Source of the DNA: Bacillota bacterium
GTDB lineage: Bacteria > Bacillota_G > Limnochordia > DTU010
Length of the DNA: 9,224 nt
Direction: 5' to 3'
Assembly (NCBI GenBank): GCA_012799255.1
Contig: JAAZLQ010000180.1
Span: 1-9,224, forward strand
The notes under the pieces: model-generated
What the model saw: the letters and a program-made list of their open reading frames with translations, nothing else
What the model was told of the DNA's origin: nothing
The model's database searches: none
Translations under genes and position numbers: made by a program
Part shown: positions 1-6,471 of the stretch, piece after piece
How the letters are laid out: each line of letters starts with the position of its first letter
Numbering within the stretch: position 1 is the first letter of the stretch

Positions 1-5
1 AACCA

Positions 6-123
6 TTCCGGTGAGATTAACGGAGAGGCCACACCTGTTCCCATCCCGAACACAGAAGTTAAGCTCTCCCGTGCCGAGGATACCTGGCTGGAGACGGCCC
101 GGAAAAGTAGGTCCTCGCCGGAT
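6..123 (+). rRNA. rrf: 5S ribosomal RNA
   Basis: The universally conserved 5S core CCCATCCCGAACACAGAAG lies at about 41-59. The terminal helix closes between TCCGGTG (7-13) and CGCCGGA (116-122), giving about 118 nt, the usual bacterial length. It is a component of the large ribosomal subunit. It is followed 8 nt later by tRNA-Asn, so this is the 3' end of an rRNA operon whose 23S gene would lie upstream of the window. The exact ends are set from the pairing and may be off by 1-3 nt. Confidence 0.95.
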
Positions 124-131
124 ATTTATAT

Positions 132-206
132 TCCTCCTTAGCTCAGCGGTAGAGCATTCGGCTGTTAACCGAAGGGTCGTTGGTTCGAATCCAACAGGGG
201 GAGCCA
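132..206 (+). tRNA. tRNA-Asn (anticodon GTT)
   Basis: A full cloverleaf can be drawn. The acceptor stem is TCCTCCT (132-138) with AGGGGGA (196-202), containing one G-U pair. The D arm is GCTC/GAGC (141-155). The anticodon stem TTCGG/CCGAA encloses loop CTGTTAA, placing GTT at 164-166. The T arm is GTTGG-TTCGAAT-CCAAC (179-195). The discriminator base is G203 and the CCA tail is encoded (204-206). It reads Asn codons AAC and AAU. It sits directly behind the 5S gene and is presumably processed from the same rRNA transcript. Confidence 0.97.
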
Positions 207-213
207 AACTGAG

Positions 214-244
214 AGCACTGCTAGTCATCTAGTGGTGCTTTTTG
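214..244 (+). terminator. Rho-independent terminator of the rRNA/tRNA operon
   Basis: AGCACTGCTAG (214-224) pairs with CTAGTGGTGCT (229-239) around a 4-nt TCAT loop. The 11-bp stem contains two G-U pairs and runs straight into a T-tract (239-243). It begins 7 nt after the tRNA CCA end, so it plausibly ends the rRNA operon transcript and insulates the sigma factor gene downstream. Confidence 0.85.
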
Positions 245-357
245 TTTGTCATTTAATCAATTCCGAGGAGATATTCTGGATAAAATATTTTGATGGTGAG
301 TGAGATATTTAACTCCGAATCCGTAGTATATAGGTAAGGGGAAAGGATGGTGAGAGT

Positions 358-915
358 TTGGACGATAGTAAGATCATTGAATTGTTTTTTGAGCGCTCGG
401 AACAGGCAATTATCGAACTGTCAAAAAAGTATGGTTCCGTATGCAACAAGGTTGCTTACAACATACTCAATAACAGGTTAGATGCCGAAGAATGTGTCAA
501 CGATGCTTATCTCGCCGTTTGGAATGTGATACCGCCTCAAAGGCCAAATCCGCTACTGAGCTATGTTTGCCGCATTGTTCGTAATCTCGCTCTTAAGAAA
601 TATCACGCGAATACCGCATTGAAAAGAAATAGCATGTATGACGTTTGCTTGGATGAAATCGCGAATTATTTTCCTTCCTCATCGTCCGTGGAAGAGGAAG
701 TTGATGCGCATGAAATCGCCAAAATGATCGACAAATACCTTGAAACGCTAGATCAACAAAGCCGAATCATGTTTGTCAGGCGCTACTGGCACGCTGACTC
801 GATTGAAGATATCGCAAATCTTTTTCGCATCAGTAAACACAACGTGTCGGTTCGTCTTTACCGAATTCGGAAAAACTTAAAGAAGTATTTGATTAAGGAA
901 GGGGTGTTTCTATGA
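358..915 (+). CDS. ECF-type sigma-70 family RNA polymerase sigma factor
   Basis: This 185-residue protein should direct RNA polymerase to a small regulon in response to an envelope signal. Region 2 (about residues 5-85) contains the -10 recognition/core-binding signature DAEECVNDAYLAVW (42-55), followed by IPPQRP. Region 4 (about 128-180) contains the -35-binding helix-turn-helix SIEDIANLFRISKHNVSVRLYRIRK split across 148-172. There is no region 1.1 or 3, which fits an extracytoplasmic-function type. The start is TTG at 358, about 7 nt after the Shine-Dalgarno-like AGGATGG; the nearby ATG (347) and GTG (350) are out of frame. The stop overlaps the next gene by 4 bp (ATGA), implying translational coupling to the anti-sigma factor. 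The family assignment is secure. The stimulus and target promoters are unknown, and no clear autoregulatory promoter could be picked out in 245-357. Confidence 0.92.
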   Translation: MDDSKIIELFFERSEQAIIELSKKYGSVCNKVAYNILNNRLDAEECVNDAYLAVWNVIPPQRPNPLLSYVCRIVRNLALKKYHANTALKRNSMYDVCLDEIANYFPSSSSVEEEVDAHEIAKMIDKYLETLDQQSRIMFVRRYWHADSIEDIANLFRISKHNVSVRLYRIRKNLKKYLIKEGVFL

Positions 916-2405
916 AAAATATGAAAAAAGAGAGGATTTCTGAAATTATTAGTAACATCGATGAGAGACATATAGAGGAAGCAATTATGTATGTAGTTGA
1001 CAAGGTTCACGATGAGCACGCATCGCATGAAATAAAGGCGGAAAAACAGACGCGCAGAATCAGATGGAACATTGTGGCGGCTTGTTTGGCGTTATTCATT
1101 GTTATTGGGTCGACAGCGGTTGCCTTGGCTGTTGAGGCGAAAGAATACAATGCGGCGGTAGCCTTTTTTGAATCAAATGGTCTATCTACAGATGGCCTGA
1201 GCCGTTCGGATGTTAAAGCTGTCTACCGGGATATTACGACCCAGCGTTTTACCTATGGAAAGACAGCAGATGTGATTCGACAAGCGATCCCCGGATTGGA
1301 AATTCAACAGGATGAGCCCACCCCTGAAGAGCTGGCCGCGTTGTGGGATAGAAACGTCTGGATGAACTCGCTGCCTCAATCCGGAATTTGCTACAAAGTA
1401 GATTACCGTCACAAACAGCATGAACAATTAGGATTTGAGATCATCGAAAAAAGCATACTGGAATGCTTTCAGGACGGAAAGTTGCTTTGGACGGCGGAGT
1501 TCACGGAGGGATATCTTGAGGACAGTTCGTATATGAGTGAAGGTACGGCAGTATGGGGGCAGAACGAAACATGGTCCTCGGCACAGCCAACATATGGCTG
1601 GATCGCTCGAGTAGACGATGAAGGAACGGTGATGTGGACGCGACGCCTCAATCATGGTTTTAGTGATGAATATATAGCAGCTGTGTTAAGTAATGGTGAC
1701 GGCACGTGGGCCGTCATCAGTCGAGGCGACTATAAGTATCTTTGCCTCAGTTGCTATGACATGGACGGTAATGAATTGAGTTTCAAAAAATCCGAAGTGG
1801 GAAACCTGGGTATCTGGAACGCCGCTCGTCTAGGAGATGGTTACATCGTTCAGCTCGGAAACCGGCAATCTCGTGATACAGCACTGTTATTTAAGCTTGA
1901 TCGTGAAGGCAACGTACTCGAAAGTTTTACGTATGAAGGTGGCGAATGTGAATACTATCTCACCGATATGGTGGAGTTTGGCGGACAAGTATACCTATCC
2001 GCATACGCTGTCCCTAAACAGAATGACGAGGGTGGACGACATGAAATTGCCGATGTCTTAGATTTTGTAGCTTCTAAGGAGAATGGCGGATGGGATATTA
2101 CCAGCGAGGAACTCACGCCGGTCGTGCGAGAGAATTATACAGCGGTTTTGCTTCTATGCGACCCGTTAGATGGAACGACGAAGACATTTTATTCCGTGAA
2201 AGGGTCATTGGGCGGCAAGTTGTCCGTCAATGATGCGGGACAATTGGTATGGGATGTGGAGAGCATCACATCGACTTTCTTCTCTCCCGCTACCAGCTCA
2301 TTTACAATTGGTGGAACCTGCAAAGTATTCCGCTATAATTTCGATGCAGAAGGTATTTTAATCCAACAGGTTGACACAGGAGAAACAGTTCCGTATCGAA
2401 GATAA
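912..2405 (+). CDS. Membrane-anchored anti-sigma factor with large extracytoplasmic propeller-like domain
   Basis: This 497-residue protein is the probable partner that holds the preceding sigma factor inactive at the membrane. Residues 1-52 are a charged cytoplasmic segment with a helical N-terminus (ISEIISNIDERHIEEA, 9-24). Residues 53-74 form one hydrophobic span (NIVAACLALFIVIGSTAVAL), preceded by a positive cluster (RRIRW), giving an N-in/C-out topology. Residues 75-497 would be outside. From about 185 to 365 the chain shows short repeated strands of the type GWIARVDDEGTVMWTR and LLFKLDREGNVLESF, resembling PQQ/WD-type beta-propeller blades. No zinc-binding HxxxCxxC motif is visible, so it is not a classical ZAS anti-sigma. 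The start ATG overlaps the sigma stop; AAGGAAGGGG precedes it by about 7 nt. Position and architecture support the role, while the ligand is unknown. A second in-frame ATG at 921 is possible. Confidence 0.82.
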   Translation: MKNMKKERISEIISNIDERHIEEAIMYVVDKVHDEHASHEIKAEKQTRRIRWNIVAACLALFIVIGSTAVALAVEAKEYNAAVAFFESNGLSTDGLSRSDVKAVYRDITTQRFTYGKTADVIRQAIPGLEIQQDEPTPEELAALWDRNVWMNSLPQSGICYKVDYRHKQHEQLGFEIIEKSILECFQDGKLLWTAEFTEGYLEDSSYMSEGTAVWGQNETWSSAQPTYGWIARVDDEGTVMWTRRLNHGFSDEYIAAVLSNGDGTWAVISRGDYKYLCLSCYDMDGNELSFKKSEVGNLGIWNAARLGDGYIVQLGNRQSRDTALLFKLDREGNVLESFTYEGGECEYYLTDMVEFGGQVYLSAYAVPKQNDEGGRHEIADVLDFVASKENGGWDITSEELTPVVRENYTAVLLLCDPLDGTTKTFYSVKGSLGGKLSVNDAGQLVWDVESITSTFFSPATSSFTIGGTCKVFRYNFDAEGILIQQVDTGETVPYRR

Positions 2406-2563
2406 AAAAGGATGTTTCAGTCTATCTTGATGAGTCGCTGAAAAGGTACTCGTCTGTATTCCCCGCCTGCGGCAGCAGTAATAATGCGATTGAATTGTCA
2501 ATCGCAGAATTAGAGGAGCATTCGGGTTATATTTGCTGGATTGATGTTTGCAAAAACTGGTAG
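2375..2563 (+). pseudogene. Unassigned start-less reading frame, possible gene remnant
   Basis: A 62-codon stretch is open from just after a TGA at 2372 to a TAG at 2561, in a frame different from the anti-sigma gene whose end it overlaps. The part after 2405 reads like real protein (DVSVYLDESLKRYSS, then ELSIAELEEHSGYICWIDV). It has no ATG, GTG or TTG start until a late TTG near 2495, and no ribosome binding site. It may be the tail of a gene that lost its 5' end, or a chance open frame. I do not recognise the family. Confidence 0.25.
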
Positions 2564-2632
2564 TAAAGCTTGAATTTTATAGTTTTTTCTAGTGATAAAA
2601 CTGCCATATTCCCTTTATCTTCGATTTCTTAT

Positions 2633-2825
2633 ATGGGGGAGGATATCATAATAATACTAAAGGGGATTACAAGAAGATTTTTTTCCTGAAGATGCTGAAG
2701 AAGTATCAAATTTGATTGTTAAAACGTTAAGAGAAGTCAACATCAAAGACTATACAATGGAATATATTGAAAATGATGTTCAACAATTACAACCGAGAAA
2801 TATCTTAGAGCGTGCGAAGCGTTGA
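2633..2825 (+). pseudogene. Truncated, frameshifted GNAT-family N-acetyltransferase remnant
   Basis: The first frame starts at ATG 2633 or a lost start nearby (GGGGGAGG lies at 2635-2642) and reads as far as ITRRFF before hitting TGA at 2687. Shifting one base at the seven-T run (2678-2684) continues as FFPEDAEEVSNLIVKTLRE, then VNIKDYTMEYIENDV and LQPRNILERAKR, ending at TGA 2823. As I recall the family, this matches the N-terminus of small GNAT acetyltransferases, in which RRF-PEDAEEVSNLI is followed by NIKDY-EYIE and ERA. The acetyl-CoA-binding half, normally another 90-100 residues, is absent. Homology appears to stop at about 2819, shortly before the promoter of the toxin-antitoxin pair. 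It is almost certainly non-functional. The family call is from memory of the motif, not a search. Confidence 0.6.
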
Positions 2826-2838
2826 ATTTATGAGGCTG

Positions 2839-2866
2839 TTTGATTTTTTTCAAAAATAGGTATAAT
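2839..2866 (+). promoter_or_regulatory. Sigma-A-type promoter of the antitoxin-toxin operon
   Basis: A perfect -10 hexamer TATAAT lies at 2861-2866. Upstream, TTTGAT (2839-2844, 16-bp spacer) or TTGATT (2840-2845, 15-bp spacer) could be the -35 element. Transcription would start near 2873, giving a leader of roughly 40 nt to the ATG at 2913. The -10 box is convincing; the -35 element is weak and its position uncertain. Confidence 0.65.
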
Positions 2867-2868
2867 AG

Positions 2869-2899
2869 AAAGTAGGAAATCCCTATTTCCCTACTTTTT
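2869..2899 (+). promoter_or_regulatory. Inverted repeat in the antitoxin leader: candidate operator or attenuator
   Basis: AAAGTAGGAAAT (2869-2880) faces ATTTCCCTACTTT (2885-2897) across a CCCT centre. The arms are complementary except for one bulged C. It begins 2 bp after the -10 box, covers the predicted start of transcription and ends in TTTTT (2895-2899), just before the AGGAGGTG ribosome binding site. As DNA it could be bound by the AbrB-fold antitoxin for self-repression. As RNA it resembles a small terminator/attenuator. The sequence alone does not decide which. Confidence 0.5.
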
Positions 2900-2912
2900 A
2901 GGAGGTGTTTAT

Positions 2913-3188
2913 ATGTCAAAGGCAGCATTTGTAAATGATGCACGTGTTATGTCAAAGGGTCAGGTTACTATCCCTAAGGATGTACGCGCAGTGCTTGGTG
3001 TAGAAAGCGGCGACCGCGTTACATTTATCGTAGACGGAAACAATGTACGAGTTTTAAATTCAGCCGTTTACGCCTTGATGCGCTTTCAAGAGCAGATGGG
3101 CGGCGAGGCGGAAAAGGCCGGGTTTCTAACTGAGGAAGCTGTGGCGGAATGGATCACCCGCTCTCGTCGTGAGGAAAATGCCGAATGA
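2913..3188 (+). CDS. AbrB/SpoVT (MazE-VapB)-type antitoxin
   Basis: This 91-residue protein is the antitoxin of a type II toxin-antitoxin pair. Residues 9-50 form a swapped-hairpin AbrB DNA-binding domain with the hallmark SKGQVTIPKDVRAVLGVESG (14-33), followed by the strands DRVTFIVDG and NVRVL. The C-terminal helices (51-91: ALMRFQEQM, EEAVAEWITRSRREENAE) would be the toxin-neutralising tail. The start is ATG at 2913 with an ideal AGGAGGTG at 2900-2907. The stop overlaps the toxin start by 4 bp (ATGA at 3185), the usual coupling that keeps antitoxin synthesis linked to toxin. Proteins of this kind usually repress their own promoter, and an inverted repeat sits across the likely start site here. 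Confidence 0.9.
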   Translation: MSKAAFVNDARVMSKGQVTIPKDVRAVLGVESGDRVTFIVDGNNVRVLNSAVYALMRFQEQMGGEAEKAGFLTEEAVAEWITRSRREENAE

Positions 3189-3586
3189 AGATTATGATTG
3201 ATACCAACATACTCATCTCAGCGGTACTTTTTCCTAAGGGACGTGCTGCTGAAGCTCTGTATAAAGCATTGGCATCACCTTATCAACCTGTTATATGCGA
3301 TTATATAATTGACGAACTTCACCGCAAGTTTCAGGAGAAATTTTCAGATAAAACCCTTGAACTGGAAGCCTTTCTTTATATAGTGCTTCCGGTCTTTGAA
3401 GTAGTAAGCGTTCCGGAAGAAGCAATAGACGCAGAAGCAAAGATACGAGACCCCAAAGATAGACCGATTCTCCGCGCAGCACTAAATGCGGGAGCAGACT
3501 TGTTTTTGACAGGTGACAAGGATTTTCTCGAATCAGCTGTCGAAGATCCGCGTATTATCAGCGTTCAAACATTTTTAGATATGTAA
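3185..3586 (+). CDS. PIN-domain ribonuclease toxin (VapC-like, COG1569-type)
   Basis: This 133-residue single PIN domain is probably a Mg2+-dependent ribonuclease acting as toxin. The acidic active-site residues are in place: D6 in the opening strand (KIMIDTNILISAV), E44 in DYIIDELHRKF, D92 in RDPKDRPI and D111/D113 in LTGDKDFL. The full PIN fold length is present with no truncation. The RDPKDRPIL motif and the pairing with an AbrB-type antitoxin fit the putative toxin PIN group COG1569 rather than classical plasmid VapC. The start overlaps the antitoxin stop. The RNA target cannot be inferred. After the stop a weak GATAA/TTATT pairing precedes eight T residues (3620-3627), which might end the transcript. 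Confidence 0.9.
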   Translation: MKIMIDTNILISAVLFPKGRAAEALYKALASPYQPVICDYIIDELHRKFQEKFSDKTLELEAFLYIVLPVFEVVSVPEEAIDAEAKIRDPKDRPILRAALNAGADLFLTGDKDFLESAVEDPRIISVQTFLDM

Positions 3587-3756
3587 TTGAGGCTGACGGA
3601 TAATTAGAAATTTACCTTATTTTTTTTGCATATTCTTAATTAACACCCTGATGTCAAACAAATGATACACGCCTGAAAATCTCGTTTTGTAGGCTTTAAT
3701 CAAATTCAAAATGCCTAAAAAAGCGGTTTTTGCTATGACTCCGCTATAGGATCTCG

Positions 3757-3772
3757 TGTCATAATTATGACA
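3757..3772. promoter_or_regulatory. 16-bp perfect palindrome, candidate operator upstream of the amidohydrolase
   Basis: TGTCATAATTATGACA is perfectly self-complementary. A further copy of the half-site, TATGAC, occurs at 3734-3739, 32 bp before its copy inside the palindrome (3766-3771). Each strand of the palindrome also contains TGTCATAAT, one base from an extended -10 element (TGnTATAAT), so the site may overlap one or two start sites. It lies about 100 bp ahead of the amidohydrolase start. A dimeric repressor of the MarR/TetR/GntR kind is a reasonable guess, but no such regulator gene is in the window. Confidence 0.4.
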
Positions 3773-3873
3773 ACGGCAAATAGTAACGATGGATACTGGG
3801 TTTCGGCCCGCTACTAAAAAAAATAAAATAAGAAAACAAGTATCTTATTAAATGAAAATTAAAGGAGGAATAA

Positions 3874-4719
3874 ATGCTTAATTGGAAAACTCTTCCTAAG
3901 ATAGATGCTCACATTCACATAACACCAGATGATGTCATTGAAGCAAATAAAGATTACGATGGAAAATTTATTATTAATGGTGCAAGCAAAGATTATATAA
4001 AATTAATGGACAAATACAATATTAAGAGTGCATTTGTTATGCCATTTAATGATCCTTATATGCTTTCGATGGAATTTACTGTAGAAGCAGTTCATAACAA
4101 TTTATTAAAGATTGCTGACAAGCACAAAGGAAAAATATTTTGTTTTGCGGACATTGATATTAGAAAAGATATTTCTGAAACTTTAAGTGAATTCGATAGA
4201 GTTTTTAAAAGTGAAGCTTTTATTGGAATTAAACTTCATCCAACAAATTCAGGCTATCCAATTGATGGACATTATTATGAAGAAATATTTAAATACGCTG
4301 ACAAGAAGAACATACTCTTGGAGATACATTCCTATCCAAGAGAGTCATTAAAAGATGATGTTTGTTCGCCAGCAAGAATAAAAAATATGCTAGAAAAATA
4401 TCCGAATGTAAGGGTATCAGTAGCTCATTTAGGTGGATTTCAATACGTAGAATTAATTGACACTAACACTTATGTAAATATTTCTGCAATTCTAACAGAT
4501 TTGGTAGAAAGATGTAACCTAGAGGAAACTAATAAGATACTAAGGTCTTTTGGTGTGGACAGGCTAGTGTTTGCTACAGACTATCCGGATAATAGACGCT
4601 TAGAAGCTAAAGTTATATATGACAAGTATATTGAATTATTGGGAATGATGGATTTTACAGAAGAAGAGGCGAAAAAAATCTGTATGTTTAATGCTGAAAA
4701 AATGATCCAGAAATTATAG
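3874..4719 (+). CDS. Amidohydrolase-2 family metal-dependent hydrolase (TIM-barrel)
   Basis: This 281-residue protein of the ACMSD/amidohydrolase-2 type (PF04909-like) has a TIM-barrel metal site that hydrolyses or decarboxylates small substrates. Visible metal or catalytic residues are H13 and H15 (KIDAHIHI), H122 (GIKLHPT), H152 (LLEIHSY), H185 (VSVAHLGG) and D236 (VFATDYPD). All are in the expected order, so the enzyme should be active. There is no signal peptide; it is cytoplasmic. ATG 3874 follows AAAGGAGG (3861-3868) at 5 nt. The gene is strikingly AT-rich in its codon choice (AAA, ATA, TTA, AAT) compared with the genes on either side, which suggests acquisition from another, lower-GC source. 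It stands alone with no pathway neighbours, so the substrate cannot be named. Confidence 0.85.
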   Translation: MLNWKTLPKIDAHIHITPDDVIEANKDYDGKFIINGASKDYIKLMDKYNIKSAFVMPFNDPYMLSMEFTVEAVHNNLLKIADKHKGKIFCFADIDIRKDISETLSEFDRVFKSEAFIGIKLHPTNSGYPIDGHYYEEIFKYADKKNILLEIHSYPRESLKDDVCSPARIKNMLEKYPNVRVSVAHLGGFQYVELIDTNTYVNISAILTDLVERCNLEETNKILRSFGVDRLVFATDYPDNRRLEAKVIYDKYIELLGMMDFTEEEAKKICMFNAEKMIQKL

Positions 4720-4761
4720 CATCTATTAGCAATCCGCCAGAAAAAAATATAAACTATAGTT

Positions 4762-4784
4762 CGTAAGCATTGATATTGCTTATG
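4762..4784 (+). terminator. Possible hairpin after the amidohydrolase gene
   Basis: CGTAAGCA (4762-4769) can pair with TGCTTATG (4777-4784), including one G-U pair, around a 7-nt loop, 42 nt after the stop. No T-tract follows (ATTTAAC instead), so it is at best a weak or processed 3' end. Confidence 0.2.
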
Positions 4785-4880
4785 ATTTAACAGGTGGTTC
4801 CGGATCATTTCTCATACGTGCATCCCCCAGACAAACAGAAGTGCATCTACATTTTCGCGTGCTTATTTTATAAATACTTA

Positions 4881-4912
4881 TTAAAGATCAGCCGATTTAA
4901 AGATCAGCCGAT
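4881..4912. repeat. 16-bp perfect tandem duplication
   Basis: TTAAAGATCAGCCGAT occurs twice in direct succession (4881-4896 and 4897-4912). Because 16 is not a multiple of three, a gene spanning it would have been frameshifted. It looks like a replication-slippage duplication in non-coding or decayed DNA. Confidence 0.9.
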
Positions 4913-5143
4913 TGACAAAATCATCTCTTTTGTAGGACAGCCAAATTGTTTATTGGATGCAATGGCGGTTATCCTGTTCGAACTTAGTATGTTTTTCAGA
5001 AGGTAAACATGCAACCATCGTAAATGATGTAGTTTTTTCGATCTTGTCACAAAGAGTGACAGCGATGTTACTGCTAGTTAATTGTTAAAGCAAATCCTCT
5101 CATTAAACTGGACTCAAATTCATAACTCTCGGAGGTGAGAAAC

Positions 5144-6352
5144 ATGACGTTTAATGAACACGCAATACGTGAGCCGAATTGCATATCTCAATCCAATACC
5201 GGAAATGCAGTAAAAAACAGTGATCGCTCAATTGAACAGGATTATCCGGATGAAGAAATTCATGCTTTACAAAGTGAGACTCTCCCGCAAATGACAGGGG
5301 AGGAGACCAAATCTGAAGTCAAACAACAGGCCTTATTGCAAGATAGCGGCCATTGGCAGCAACCTGACAGCTCCGATCATGCTCGGGCGCAGTCTCAGCA
5401 AAACTTACCTGTCCGAAGGAGTCAGCGGATTCGTCCGAACGGGAAACACTATTTTTCCGCTCGCACGGTTGTATATCCGATTGTCTTTTTAGCCGTGCAT
5501 TTTTTGACTCAGCTTCTGGCAGCTTTCTTAGCAACTAACATGGCCTTGAATGCCCCGATGGCCAGTGATGCGTTCGACCCTGTTATGGATGATATGGCAC
5601 TGGATATGCTTCAACAATTTTTTAAAAACATAGCCATTCGTTCGGTGTTGTACAGTACCCCTGTGCAAATCATTATCTGCGGGGTTTTCCTTTGGTTCCA
5701 AAAACGGAAAGATCGTCAGTATTTGTTAGTGCGGCCTACCCGCGCGACCGTATTTCCCTTAGGTTTTACCACTGCTATTGGCTGCGTAGGAATTGCGACT
5801 TTGATGCTTCAGCTTTTCGAATTATTGGCGAAAAACAGTTCTTTTTGGCAAAACATGATGGTTACTTATCAGCAATCGACCGAGATTCTACAGGGTGTTG
5901 ATCTACTGTTGACAACTCTGGTCAGCGCCGTATTGGTTCCCATTGCCGAAGAATTATTGTTTCGCGGTATCATCACCGAAGAAATCAGACGGGTTGCTCC
6001 GGATTGGCTGACCATTTTATTGGGTGGGGTCATTTTTGCCCTTGTACACGGAAATCTTGTGCAAATTCTTTATCTCATTCCTCTGGGCATCCTTTTAGGC
6101 GCTGCTTATATTTGGAGTAACTCTATCTGGGTACCCATATTGATGCATGTTGTCTTCAACTTCTTTGGCAGCATAGTCAGCACTCATGTTAGTGCCAATG
6201 ATACTGCGCAGACGGTCTACACAATTTTCTTATTCGTTATGATTCCGGTCGGAATTGTCAGTGCCATCATCATGAATCGGATGTTTAGGAAAAACAAAAT
6301 AGTTGTAACCGACAATGTTAGCGGAAAAATAGACTGCGCATCTGCACTTTAA
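5144..6352 (+). CDS. CPBP-family intramembrane metalloprotease (Abi/Rce1-like) with long hydrophilic N-terminus
   Basis: This 402-residue polytopic membrane protein belongs to the CPBP (CAAX protease and bacteriocin-processing) family. Residues 1-105 are hydrophilic, rich in Q, S, E and D, with no signal peptide, and look disordered. Membrane spans follow at about 108-135, 167-187, 203-230, 255-270, 288-305, 308-325 and 355-378. The three family motifs are intact: EELLFR (E269, E270, R274), FALVH (F298-H302) and HVVFN (H335, N339), which form the metal/catalytic site. I chose ATG 5144 because GGAGGTG at 5131-5137 precedes it by 6 nt; the in-frame GTG at 5135 lies inside that ribosome binding site. 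Members process peptides or prenylated proteins, or give bacteriocin self-immunity; no peptide-bacteriocin gene is nearby, so the role here is open. The roughly 100-residue N-terminal extension is unusual for the family. Confidence 0.88.
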   Translation: MTFNEHAIREPNCISQSNTGNAVKNSDRSIEQDYPDEEIHALQSETLPQMTGEETKSEVKQQALLQDSGHWQQPDSSDHARAQSQQNLPVRRSQRIRPNGKHYFSARTVVYPIVFLAVHFLTQLLAAFLATNMALNAPMASDAFDPVMDDMALDMLQQFFKNIAIRSVLYSTPVQIIICGVFLWFQKRKDRQYLLVRPTRATVFPLGFTTAIGCVGIATLMLQLFELLAKNSSFWQNMMVTYQQSTEILQGVDLLLTTLVSAVLVPIAEELLFRGIITEEIRRVAPDWLTILLGGVIFALVHGNLVQILYLIPLGILLGAAYIWSNSIWVPILMHVVFNFFGSIVSTHVSANDTAQTVYTIFLFVMIPVGIVSAIIMNRMFRKNKIVVTDNVSGKIDCASAL

Positions 6353-6356
6353 TTTT

Positions 6357-6384
6357 GACCTGTATACAGGTTCTGCGGTCTTTT
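6357..6384 (+). terminator. Possible terminator of the CPBP protease gene
   Basis: Five bases after the stop, ACCTGTATACAGGT (6358-6371) is perfectly self-complementary. Alternatively GACC (6357-6360) can pair with GGTC (6377-6380), which runs into TTTT (6381-6384). The location is right, but either hairpin is short. Confidence 0.4.
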
Positions 6385-6471
6385 CGTACATTTGAATACG
6401 GGAAGACAAATAATTTGCACACCTCGATAACTATCGTTTGCTTGTATTGCATCAGTAGTCAAGAGCCAATC

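Larger units (their letters stand above)
4720..5143. other. Gene-poor interval between the amidohydrolase and the CPBP protease
   Basis: No convincing gene is present in these 424 bases. A GTG-started 70-codon frame (4794-5006) lacks a ribosome binding site and any recognisable motif. The interval contains a 16-bp exact tandem duplication (4881-4912) and a small inverted repeat TGTCAC/GTGACA around AAAGA (5045-5061). Near the protease gene is a possible promoter, TTGTTA (5082-5087) with a 16-bp spacer and TAAACT (5104-5109). The rest shows nothing I can name and may be degraded coding sequence. Confidence 0.5.

Noticed and set aside
11..232. 73-codon + strand open frame
   Set aside because: It runs through the 5S rRNA and tRNA-Asn and is not a protein gene.
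245..357. Promoter for the sigma factor operon (for example TTGTCA 246-251 with GATATT 270-275)
   Set aside because: The match is weak and its -35 overlaps the end of the terminator T-tract; no ECF-type -35/-10 pair with sensible spacing was found either.
1182..1655. Minus-strand open frames inside the anti-sigma gene
   Set aside because: They are antisense shadows of a well-supported coding region with no start signals of their own.
4794..5006. 70-codon GTG-started + strand open frame
   Set aside because: It has no ribosome binding site and no recognisable motif, and it spans a 16-bp tandem duplication; at most it is debris.
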